Shown piece after piece: positions 35,855-46,255 of a DNA stretch of 64,000 nt. The translations under genes were made by a program, and so were the position numbers. The notes under the pieces were generated by a model. It was not told where the DNA came from. It ran no database searches and saw only the letters and a list, made by a program, of their open reading frames with translations. The stretch's first letter is position 1. Each line of letters begins with the position of its first letter. Source of the stretch: Nissolia schottii (taxonomy: Eukaryota; Streptophyta; Magnoliopsida; Fabales; Fabaceae); NCBI GenBank assembly GCA_003254905.1, contig QANU01028603.1, positions 1-64,000 of the forward strand. The letters are read 5' to 3'.

Positions 35855-38650
35855 TATATTTAGTTGCTATAAAATTCAACACAATATGATTGGTGAACTT
35901 GATGTATGATTAGCCATATAATATCTAGGCACCAAAAATGAAAGGAAAATGCAACACCCTAAGTATAAAAAAACGATTTAGTTACCGTTAGAAAAATATA
36001 TATGCATATAGAAAGACAATCTGAATTAGTGTCCAAACTACCAAATTAGATTTTTCCCTCTCTGGTAATAAAACATGATTCTTTTCTACCATTCAATGAT
36101 TTATGGACATTACTTTTTTTTTTCTATTATTATTTTCTGATTCTAATTGAAATTGCTGTGCTTTCTTATTTTCCTTGCATCCAGTAAACTTTATTTCCGT
36201 ATAAATATCAACAATAATTAATCCTCAGAAGTTCCCCGAAAAGAAAACTTATGTCTAGAAAGTACTGGCAGTGTACTTCCATGGAGCCTTCCATAAATAT
36301 TGACATTCCTATTATCCTATATAAGGGAAATCTCATCCTTTTTCTTTCTGTTCATGTATTAAAAATCATTAAACTATCATGAATAAAAACGTAGTAATAC
36401 TTTTCATGAACTTGTTAGCATCCTTTATTATCTGTGATTTCTCAAATTCCCCTAGTTTTAAAACTTTGTATTGGTGTATTGATGGTGAAGGGACAAACAA
36501 GCCACTTCTCAATTCCTTATGCAATAAAATATCAGCATTACAAACATACCTCAATGGAAGCCAGAAGGATTCTCAAAGCCATTTCATGGCAATATTTTCC
36601 TCTCAGTGGGTATGATCCATATCTACGATGAATAGCAGTTGTGAGAAGTCAGTCCACAAAATCAAGTCATTCTTCGAAAGAAAGCTCCAAACCAATAAGA
36701 GTATAAACATTACTTTGAATAGCAGACCTCCCCATTTCCCCCACAGAGCACTGCCATATCAGTTGCAGTACACATCAGCATGCCTCCATCAACAACAGAC
36801 TGAACTGCTGAATCCAGAAACACAGAAGGTGAACCGTAAGGATCAAGATCAACCTGGAAAAACAGAACACATGAAAAGTAATTAAATTTAGAAAGGATAT
36901 AAAAAAGAAACTTGCATAAGACAGAATAATAGATAATGCATTTGCTTTTTTAATAATCAGAAGTGGTAGATCCTACACTATCGTCCAGGATTCCGAGACA
37001 TCAATTAAAAGTTCATTTCCTTAGGTATAAAGGTCCATTAAGGCACATAAACAGTATCATCCACGTATTATAAGCCTTCAGGTGTAGCTGAAGCAGATGG
37101 GGTGGGGCGAAGTGGGACTTAAGGTACAGGTAGAGATCATAGGTTTAAGCCACGGTAACAACTCCTTTATGTACTCGTGAAAAAAATAAACAATATGCAT
37201 CCACTTACCACATCAAATTCTTTAGGGTGGGTTAGCATATATACACGAGCATCAGCAAGATGAGACTCAACTTTTGAACTCGCAACTGAACCATTGAACT
37301 TTATGTTCCTTCTGCAAGCCTCCACAGAAGCTGCCACAAGCAAAATTCAGGAGTAAGTCAGCAAATGCATAAGCTTAATGATGCATGAAAGAAGAAGTAA
37401 TCTCATTAACAGAAAGACCAAAGAGGACTAGCATAAATCAAAATTGCTATATAGCGTAGAGCCGAGTAACCAGAAGTTGTCCTGATACAAACAATGGTGG
37501 GGTCCACTAGAGTGTGACCCTGAGCTTTCATGTTTTCAACGAGCAGGATAAAAACGGAAGACAATATAAAAGACTTCAATTGTTTTAAATAATAAAGAAA
37601 AATCCTTGAAGTACCTTTATCATTGTCCAAAGCAACAACCTGACCAATTCCTCCCACTTCGCGAGCATATCTGAGAGCCCTTAATCCAGAAGCAGACAAC
37701 GCCTGCATATAAAATGCAATTAAGCACACTCTACAATTTCCATAATTATTTAATCTTCTATTAAATGTACAAACGGAGATAATGATACCTGAATGGAAAA
37801 AATTATATAAATGGAATATAGAAAACGTTAATGTAAAACCTCGAGGACTCTCGGTGGCTTCAGTCCCGTCTGAACTTTTCCTTCAGAACCATTGATTGAC
37901 TCTTCAGCCGTGTTGTTGCACTCTTCAGTAGTCTTGATAAGCTCTTGTGTCGCGTTGCCTTCTTCAGTGGTCTTGACTAGCTCCTCCGTGGCATCGCACG
38001 GTTCATCAAGAGACATCACATCCTCAACTTCACATTCCCCGTTACTTGTACAATCTTCTGGCAGAGGCGCATCCTCTGCAGCAGGCTCAGAAACACCATT
38101 TTCCAATACTTTCTGAGCTCTTCTGGCTCTCTTTGACAGCATTGCTTCATGCTCTTGCTCGCGCATCATAATAAAAGTTCTCAAAACAGCAATTGACATG
38201 TCCCTATTATTAACCTGATGATGATAATTACAAAGTGAAAGGATATAAGCAACATCCACTAACCACAAAAAATCCAGCAAATAAAATTCACACTTCCCTA
38301 ATTCAAATGATCGGCAATGAAACCGGTTCATCAATAAACTCCATATCAAACAACCAATACCATAACCACAAAACAACAGAATGTTACCCTCCACTACCCA
38401 AATTTCAAATTTTGATTTTTATTCATCCTATGGCCATTTCCCTATCTCAGAAGCAACGAAAATTCAAACCCAGAAACTTATCTGAATCAATTAATCAAAA
38501 ATCATGAAAATTCAGTATCATTAATGAAAAAAGATGAGTTTTTTTGGGGACCTGGGCTTTGTTGTAGAAAACTTCATTCTGGGCGTGCATAAGAATCTCA
38601 GCTTCTCCTTCCTTGATGATTTTGAAATCACTGAGATCTGTGGAGGCCAT
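33849..38650 (-). CDS. TRM1: tRNA (guanine26-N2)-dimethyltransferase TRM1, 12 exons
   Basis: Exons in gene order: 38650-38552, 38214-37840, 37702-37615, 37330-37209, 36853-36714, 36622-36550, 35770-35682, 35544-35439, 34913-34698, 34602-34408, 34286-34209, 34097-33849. All introns are GT-AG and the exons join in phase to 609 residues, near the usual plant size. TRM1 makes N2,N2-dimethylguanosine at position 26 of nuclear- and organelle-encoded tRNAs. Seen: the N-terminal [11 protein letters not shown] motif, the S-adenosylmethionine-binding [15 protein letters not shown] (159-173), the catalytic-type DLDPYGSP (230-237), and a zinc-site-like set Cys347/Cys350 and Cys383/Cys386 in the C-terminal domain. 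The C terminus is basic and Asn-rich ([13 protein letters not shown]), plausibly a nuclear signal. Residues 70-150 form an acidic, repeat-bearing linker not needed for the fold. Intact. Confidence 0.94.
35814..35852. repeat. (TA)n microsatellite in a TRM1 intron
   Basis: An unbroken TA run of nearly 40 bases between TRM1 exons 6 and 7, about 45 bp upstream (gene direction) of the exon 7 acceptor. Confidence 0.9.
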
Positions 38651-38782
38651 TGTTGAAGAGGAAGAACGAAACACAGCAGCAGTTACAGAGCACGAAGGCA
38701 CTTCTTCTATCTTCCCTTTCCCCCAACTTGCGGTTTTCTTTTGCAGAGAGACTTCAGAACTTGTAACTGCAACTTGCATGTT

Positions 38783-38790
38783 TATATATA
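38783..38790 (-). promoter_or_regulatory. TATA-like box of TRM1
   Basis: The minus strand reads TATATATA followed by AAC, about 135 nt upstream of the preferred ATG at 38650. If used, transcription would begin near 38755, downstream of the in-frame ATGs at 38827 and 38779. This favours the MASTDL start. Confidence 0.4.
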
Positions 38791-38829
38791 ATGCACCAAA
38801 ATGGAAAATGCTTAGTGGACAGTGCAAAA

Positions 38830-39428
38830 CCCTATTGTGTGAAATAAGGATTTTTTTAAGTATATTTTTTATTTTTCGAATTCTCTTCTGCTCGCATATT
38901 CAATGGAGTTTTGGAATTTTTTTAGAATTTTTTATTTAATTGTTATGTACCGTCATTGTAAAAAGAATTTTAAATCATTAGTATTGGTATAGCGATAAGG
39001 AATTTGAGTTGTAATATAAATTAACGTTAAAAAATATAAAAGAATTTTAATAATAAAAAAATATAATCAACTGCAGAACATGACTTGGCCACTATGGATA
39101 GGGGAGTGTGTTAGTGTTAGTTGTATTTTATTTTAAAAAAATGTTTAATAAATACAAGTTTGGTATTCAAACAAATATTTAATTGAATTTGGGTAAATGC
39201 ATTTATCATTCTTGAGGATTAGTAAAATAGCATCTCATCTCAAACTATTGAAAAAATTGCATCTCACGCCCAACCCACCAAACCAGACCATCAATGTTTT
39301 TAGGAAAAAAAAAATTAAAAATAAAAGAACCATTAACCAAAAGAAACTATAGCTAGAAAAACATTAAATATAGGCTAATGTTATGAAAGGAATTCTTCTT
39401 TTTGTGCAACACATCGATTTTTTAATAA
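38830..39428. other. AT-rich spacer upstream of TRM1
   Basis: No recognisable gene. Homopolymer A and T runs and short direct words only. Confidence 0.5.
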
Positions 39429-40415
39429 TAAATAGAAGTACACAATAGGATATTTATATCCGTCGCAAAATTTGTTCCGTAATAATTCTCGCTAACAAGC
39501 GAAAAATATTATTGACAGAATTTTTGACAAATTTTTTTCTAAATTCTTTTAAGAAAAATGCAACAGTAATAATTTGCAATCGTAAACGAAAAATTTTCAT
39601 CTTAATTATTAAATTAGCTTTATTTTGTTTTTTTAATGATTTCATAAGGATATGGATATTTGCAAGTATACATCTAATTGATTATTGAAAATTTATATAT
39701 ATATATATATATATATTTTTTATAGCCAAAAAAAATGTCTCTGATTAAAAATGGTTGTATTACAGTTTCTATGATTGTAAATTTCGCCTGTCTTTAGCAT
39801 TTTTTTTGGTAGTGGCTCCTTTTTTAATTTGATTTTTATTAAAAACAAAGCCACTACTAGCAAAATATTAAATAAAAAAATATTATAGACAAAAAAATTG
39901 TCAATAATACAAACTGTTTCTTTTAATTAAAGACATACTTTTTCTTCTATAACGGAAAAAAATTAATAACAAATTACAAGTATACAAACAAATATCTAAA
40001 TCATTCACAACTTTTCGTCTATAATTATTTAACCAAAAAAAAATCCATCTGTGATTATGAGTTATTACTATTTTATTTTCTAGAAAGTATTTAGATGGAA
40101 TTTTCATCCAAAGATCTATTTGTAATATTTATCACTTGTTGGCAAGAATTATTATAGAGAATTTTCAACGAAAATTTCATTTAAGTAAATATTTCAAAAC
40201 AATTTGTTTATAATAGTTTTTGCTTGTTGGCGAAAATTATTACAAACGAATTTTGCGATAGATATAGATAATCATCTATATACTTTTATTTATTGATAAA
40301 AATTCTTGTTATAGACAAAAAAAACTTGTATGTAATTTGAGAACTTGATCTGTATTACAAAGAAACTTTTTTTTGTCTATAAAATCAGTTTGCATTTAAT
40401 GGTATTTTTGTAGTG
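39429..40415. mobile_element. CACTA-like non-autonomous element(s)
   Basis: The right edge ends TTTTTGTAGTG (40405-40415) and an internal edge starts CACTACTAG (39852); CACTAC/GTAGTG termini mark the CACTA (CMC/EnSpm) superfamily. Another terminus-like TTTTGGTAGTG ends at 39814. Two arms of about 75 bp (39429-39503 and 40226-40302) pair as inverted repeats, sharing words such as GCTTGTTGGCGA and AAATTTTGCGA with variants. The layout suggests one foldback derivative or two abutting copies. No transposase frame. Confidence 0.45.
39692..39715. repeat. (TA)n microsatellite
   Basis: TA dinucleotide run of about 24 bases within the CACTA-like segment. Confidence 0.85.
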
Positions 40416-41138
40416 ACTTGTAACAACCCAACTTTTTTCCTTTATCAACATGTCCTATAATAAATAATTAAGAACGTGTTAATAAGGAAAAGATGAGATA
40501 AAAATAAAATAAAATTCACGTATTAATTTAATTCCTGTCGTATTAGCTAAAAATAATAATTTTGCGATCTCGTGACGTCTAGTGACGTTCGGGTCAATAT
40601 TAGGTATTATTAGAATTTAATTATGACTCAAAGGAGTCTGTAAAATACACTAATATGAAAATAATGCGAGAATATCTCGCCAAAGATTTAAATATTAATA
40701 AGGAAAATTAATGGGTCACAACGGTATGTCCGAAATATNATGTTACCAAACCTCAAGGGTGGTAGATGCATTTTACCTATTGAATTTTTAGAGATCAAAA
40801 GAGCGATTACATTTTTGTCTCTAAAAATGGTTAACCAATGCTTGATTGGTTCAAGTGATTTGGCATGTTTCTGTTAAACAAGATCTCAAGTTTAAGTCTT
40901 GTGCATAATGAAAATATGAGCATTGAGAGATTTTCCCTATAATAGTCAGACCTAACTAAATTAGATTAGATGAAATTCAATGGTTTCAAATATTGGTCGA
41001 TTTCAATAATAAAAAAAATGTTGAGGTGGGCCAAATTAGATTGTAAACTTGCATGTGATTTGAGTTTATATCATCCACAAAATCATTTATCATCGAATTT
41101 CAAGTTAAATATGTCAAATTTACATCATTCCATAAAGT

Positions 41139-41281
41139 GATTTGAATTTATATCATTACATGGGGTTATTTATAGTATTGGATTATTAAGTCTAAGATTC
41201 TGTGTTAGTGATTTGAATTTATATCATTACATGGGGTTATTTATATTAATGGATTAATATTAAGCCTAAGATTTCGTGTTA
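41139..41281 (+). repeat. 71-bp tandem duplication
   Basis: The unit starting TGATTTGAATTTATATCATT and continuing ACATGGGGTTATTTATA occurs twice head to tail (about 41139-41209 and 41210-41281) with a few differences. A weaker related word lies at about 41056. Confidence 0.85.
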
Positions 41282-42194
41282 GGTTGAATCTAAATCATGG
41301 CTATGCAAGTATAAAAGGTCAATTAATTAAATAAGCCAGCTCCTACTGCCACAATTTGATATAAGGTTCAACATTTTAGATATTATGGTTAAGAATTTGG
41401 ATTCTTTAAAATACGTATCTTTTTTAAAAGCGAGAAAATGAGGGATTGTACATCCTTAAATTAATAAAATATGTTGTGTAAAAATTTCACTAAAATTATA
41501 AAAATGTATATCCCTCACTTTATTTTTCACTTTAAAAGAATATTTACTTTAGAAAATTTAAATAATATCTTTCACAAGTCATGCCACATATTTCACTCCA
41601 CTCCTATCCATCTTTATGATTTTTTTTATAATTATCTTAAAAGCATACAAATATATCCTTTTGAAATTATACAAAGTGTATCTTTTCAATCTGATTTATC
41701 GGAGTGTAACCAAACCATGTAATTAATGGCATGACATCTAGACTTACCTAGTATACTAAACTATTAAAGGGGACAAAAACTCTCAACATAAATTATTTTT
41801 TTATCCTTAAGGCTTGAGTCCGATATTAATTATTAGGTGGCTGAAGTATCTTATCGCTCCAACCAAACATTCGTTGCTATATGGTTCATTTTTATTCTTC
41901 TTATGTTACCTAGATGATGATTTATCATAGGCCATGTTGATTATAGAAAAACATATGGTTCCCACAATTTTTTCCGAGTTATTTTTGGTCAGGTTTCCTT
42001 CTTAATCTTGAAGTTACTATTTTTTGCTTCGGGCTTCTTGAATTTAGTAGAAGAGGCTCTTGTTTCTCTCGACATAGGGAACTTTGGCCCAAAAATTGTG
42101 GGTCACTCCAAGCCCACAATTTGTATTTAGACTATTCTCAAATGTAGGCTCAAATTCTAGATGCAAGTGGCTTTAGCACGACTCTCTTGCTACT

Positions 42195-42330
42195 AACAGG
42201 CGGAGAAGAAACAAGATTGCTTGTCTTAAGAATGCCACCGGGGAATGAATGGGTTGATGACCAAAGCGTTCTTAACGAGAGGGGTATTACTTTCTACTCT
42301 AATCTATTCAAAAATCTTGGGCTTTTTGAC
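42195..42330 (+). mobile_element. LINE (L1-type) fragment
   Basis: The plus strand translates in two adjacent frames into RRRRNKIACLKNATGE and NEWVDDQSVLNERGITFYSN followed by LFK. This is the linker between endonuclease and reverse transcriptase seen in plant L1-type LINEs (R-R-N-K-I ... W ... F-F ... L-F). The two parts are in different frames and a stop codon interrupts, so this is a short dead fragment. No endonuclease or RT core was found beside it. Confidence 0.5.
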
Positions 42331-42839
42331 TTGGCCACTTGGCCACTTCTTAGCCATGTAAGGCCTTTGTGTCTTGGCCAATTGTGTGGCCGAGAATTAA
42401 AGGTCTCCGACAGATCAATTTTGATTAGGTTTTATCGTTCCCGATCCCGGTACGTCGTGTATGGTTATCCTAAAAATATTTCGACCGCGTCTTTGTGATC
42501 CCCTAATTTTTCTAAGTAATACTCTAGGTTCATTTGGGGTATTTGTGAATTCTCGTCTGTAGCAGTACCTTTTACGGATACTTTGGACGTGCGGTTGTAT
42601 TCAAATGACAAAAATGGTTTATTCTAATGTCTGCAGAATTTTATGAAAACGAACAGAGTTATTTCTACAGACACTTTTAATCTATAATCTCGTGGGAGAA
42701 CTTGTTCCCCTTATTTAATTCATGAAATATTTACTAAGGAAAAAGCGGGATGTTACAAAGGATTTCCAATTAGGGTTGTTGCCTGGGAGCATAAGCAAAT
42801 CTAATAAGTGGGACTTATCTGATAAGGCTATTCTTGGAC

Positions 42840-43060
42840 CCTTACCCTTATTGGGGGCCTATATAAGACACATTTAATGAGGTACACTATCAAACCTTTT
42901 TTTTTACATATTACTCTAACCATACTAAATCTCACTAAAGCATTGGGGTCCTTACAGGTATCCATGTCGCCTCACGATCTCTCAGGATCACTGTCTCGTT
43001 GCCATGAGGATAATTCGGGCCACGGTTCAGGACCATTCCCCTTACTATCCCAAAAATATA
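42840..43060 (+). repeat. Dispersed LTR-like fragment, copy 1
   Basis: A TATATAAG word followed by AATGAGGTACACTATCAAAC and GGGTCCTTACAGGTATC. It resembles 58665-58770 (shared AATGAGGT, CTATCAAA/CGATCAAA, GTCCTTACA) at roughly two-thirds identity. It has the look of the promoter/R/U5 part of an old LTR. No coding part is attached. Confidence 0.4.
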
Positions 43061-43399
43061 TGCACCATTTTATTGCTTGTACACTCTTCGAGCTTAGAGT
43101 AAATAGTCTTATGGTTCGTCCTAGAGCTTAACAACACATTTAACTTTTTTTCTATATACTCTTAACCCTCTGCAACAACTAACCAAAAACCATAATGATT
43201 AAGAATAATTTAACAGTTATTATCAACCATTAATTAAAGTATCGTAATTACAACTCTCAAATATTCAATAGCCTTTAAGGATTTGTTAATCTCTTTCACC
43301 TCTATCCATCCAATAAGGAAGGGAAGGTGAATTCATTATGGCCTAAAGAAGACACATTATCCTGTACCATGAACGAAACAATAACAATATTTATATTGA

Positions 43400-44440
43400 G
43401 AGTCCCTATTTTTGCACACCTCTACAGTGCACACCAGTTGCACCCCCCTTTATAATTAAGGCTCACTACTATGCAACCCAAAAAATGCGGAACCGTCATT
43501 CCACTCTCACCTTTCACATTTCGTATTCTCTCACGACCTTTCTCCTTCAAGAGCTCTTGCAACCTAACTATTTCTTCATTCGTTCCTCTATTCGTCTTTC
43601 GTTTTGCCCATCTTTATGTTTTATTTTTCTTTTCTCTCTTTGCTTCGATTATGTGATGGTTGTGTCTGTATAATATAAAAGATAGATATGTGTATATAAC
43701 GTGGTTGTGTCCAGCTTTGTGTGTGTGTATATATATAACGGTTAGATCATATTGTTTAATAAGATTATGTTTGAGTTTACGAAAAGATTGTGTCTGACTA
43801 TAATAAAATATTGTGTCTGTTATTTAAATTAGTTGTGTCTTAAATAACAAAAAGGTTAGGTCTTTTACTTTGGTAAGGTTGTTTTCACCAAATGGTTGTT
43901 TATGTTCTACTTTTTTTTCTCTCTTTACTTCGATTATGCTTTTAAGATGCATGTAATGGTTGTGTCTGTAAAATATAAAAGACAGTATATAATGTGGTTG
44001 TGTCAATCTTTGTAAAGTTTATATATATATATAGATAGATAATGGTTAGGTCATGTTATTTGATAAAGTTAGGTTTAAGTTCACGAAATGGTTGTGTATG
44101 AGTATAATAAAAAGTTGTGTCACTAAATCATACATGAAATATGCACTTCAATTACAGAAACGATTACAGAAGGAGAAATCACAAAACAGATAAAAAACAA
44201 ATGAACGAGAATGATCGAGCATAAACCAAAACAAATTGATACACTAAGAGAGAATGAGTAACAACAAAACAAGAAAAAATGAAGCACAAAATTAAAAGAG
44301 AATAAACAAAAACGAAGAAATAAAAGGAATTGACAAAACAATTTGTTGAATCAACAGAGAATTTTAATAAAATAATGTGACTGTGTAACAGGTGTCATTA
44401 TATTTACACCTTATCAAATATCTTTACTATCACACGTATA
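43400..44440. mobile_element. Repeat-rich element with GTTGTGTC-type words
   Basis: From about 43640 to 44120 the word GTTGTGTC or a close variant (GTTAGGTC, ATTGTGTC) recurs about fifteen times at 15-45-bp spacing. The array is preceded by a pyrimidine-rich leader (43500-43660). Possible outer inverted words are GCACACC (43414) and GGTGTCATTATATTTACACC (44392). No transposase is present. The layout parallels 53620-55970, so both may be non-autonomous members of one superfamily, perhaps Mutator-like. Confidence 0.4.
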
Positions 44441-44842
44441 TGTACGGGGGCACCTTGACCCAATTGATAATTGATAATAACATTTTGGGCTTCGAATGCA
44501 ATAGTTATATTGGTTACATAGAATTCAAGGATTTTATGGAGACGCACATACAGCAGTTGAGGTGTCCTGATTATAAAGGAACTCACTACCTGTCCTCCTA
44601 CGTATTTTGCTTGCTTCTAACTCATTGTCTCTGACTCAACAACGTGAATGCAAAAGCAAAAGACCATAATGAGAGGGGAAGTACACAATATTAGTTGGCA
44701 AGGTCTACAAAAGTGACATATGTTACCTAAAATGATTAAGGTAGTGGTCACCTGAGGACTATAATACCACATTTTCATTTCTTCTCATGTTAAACTTGTT
44801 CAACTTTTTTTTTTTGGTTTCAATTATTATTGGAAAAAAAAA

Positions 44843-45195
44843 ATTTGAGTTAAATATGTTTTGAATTCTTGTAAAATCAAAATTTTTGTATTTAGTACCT
44901 GAAAAAAATTTTGTTTGGAATTAGTCCCATCAAAGGAGACATTAACTATCGTTAAATGTGACCAGGACACCATTAAATATGCCATATGAAACGTCACGTA
45001 TGATACCACGTGACACATTTAACGTTCATGTGATGTCACCATTTAACGTCCACGTTAACCTTTAACTTCTCCTTCTAAGGAAACTAAAACCTACCAACAA
45101 AATTTTTTAGGATTAATTCATAACAAAAAAAAATTCAGAGATCAAATACAAAATTTTTAATTTTACAGAAACTAAAAACATATTCAATCCAAAAC
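44843..45195. mobile_element. Palindromic MITE with ~80-bp arms
   Basis: The left arm (44843-44925) and the right arm (about 45112-45195) are inverted copies; shared words are AATATGTTTT, TGTAAAAT, TTTTTGTATTT and GAATTAGTC or variants. The centre carries CACGT-type words. Length about 350 bp with no coding capacity, a common kind of long-arm MITE in legumes. Confidence 0.65.
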
Positions 45196-45388
45196 ATTTT
45201 AAAGAAATGTGAAGTCCTAGAGATATAAATAAACAACAAAGGGAAATTAAAATTAAAAAAGAAAAGGAGGTAAGACTATCATAATTATAAGGATCAATCA
45301 TGGACTGTTGTTTGTTAGCACAAGCACAAATAAACCCTGTTAATGCAAAATAGCCTTAGGCTGCTTCTCTTTGACAAACCTTATGAGG

Positions 45389-45761
45389 GTCTGTTTAGTT
45401 TCTGATTTTATTCCAGCGCTGCTAAATAGCCTGATTGGATTGTGCATGAAAATGTACTAAATGAATTATGTCCACTTGATCAAATAACGGGTCAAGGTCA
45501 AATGGAACAGTTTTAAAGGCAACCGTCCATTTTAAGAGTTGTGAAATTTAGTCTATAGAATTTCGGGATATAAATTATTTTCGTTTTCATTTACGATTTA
45601 TATTTTACGTTTTTCCTCTTTTTTTTCTAGTGTTTTACAAAAAAGAATAGTGAAAGCAAAAAAAAATATAATTATATTGTTTCTGCTATGTATTTACAGA
45701 ATTATGAAAAAGCGAAACACCAGAAATAAAATTAATAAATGCAAATATAAATCAAACAGAC
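45389..45761. mobile_element. Hairpin MITE, GTCTGTTT family, copy 1 (COBL4 promoter side)
   Basis: It begins GTCTGTTTAGTTTCTG and ends ATATAAATCAAACAGAC, an inverted pair, with A/T-rich imperfect arms. The 370-bp unit lies about 500 bp upstream of the COBL4-type start codon. Related but shorter copies are in intron 2 (46683-46833) and just 3' (48472-48646) of the same gene. Confidence 0.5.
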
Positions 45762-46064
45762 TATTTACTTACATTATGTCGTCTTATCCGTATATCTGAC
45801 CCTCCATAATAAGATAAAACTTAGTTATTGTTGTATACATCCCAACGCCGCCTTGACCTGGGAGAGTTTATATGAATGGAATAATGGATAGACCGGTAAA
45901 TTCAAAGTATGGTGAGCCTAACTAATCAAATAACAACTGCCACCGAAGTGTTATGTTCACTCATCATGTATCTCTCCCGCCTATTCTGGTCAGTAGTGGC
46001 TGTTGCTTTAAGATATGGAAAGTTGAATTGAATGGAGAGAGATCTCAAGTATATGTGATAGGAA

Positions 46065-46087
46065 TATAAATGTTGCTGGAACCTAAC
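46065..46087 (+). promoter_or_regulatory. TATA-like box and AC element of the COBL4-type gene
   Basis: TATAAAT at 46065-46071 lies about 185 nt before the start codon. ACCTAAC at 46081-46087 fits the AC-III/secondary-wall MYB element (SMRE, consensus ACC[A/T]A[A/C][T/C]) bound by MYB46-type regulators. Both were read from sequence; activity is inferred only, and AC elements are short enough to occur by chance. Confidence 0.35.
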
Positions 46088-46255
46088 AACCATTAGTTGA
46101 GCCATCACTTGAATTGAGAAAAATTTCCCCTTCATGGCTCTCTTTTTCTACATTACTACTACCACACATTCCAATGCCATATTGCATTGAGCTGAGAAAG
46201 AAAAATACTCCAATTGTCACATTTGATAAGATCATAGGCACAAAATTCAGGGGAA

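Larger units (their letters stand above)
40419..42757. mobile_element. Possible old LTR-type retroelement remnant
   Basis: The segment begins TGTAACAACCC and ends GGGATGTTACA, the TG...CA inverted termini common in Ty3/gypsy Tat/Ogre-type LTRs of legumes. No target duplication matches at the two ends and no polyprotein region was recognised, so it may be two unrelated LTR edges. Very degraded; it also contains a LINE fragment and an undetermined base at 40739. Confidence 0.3.
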
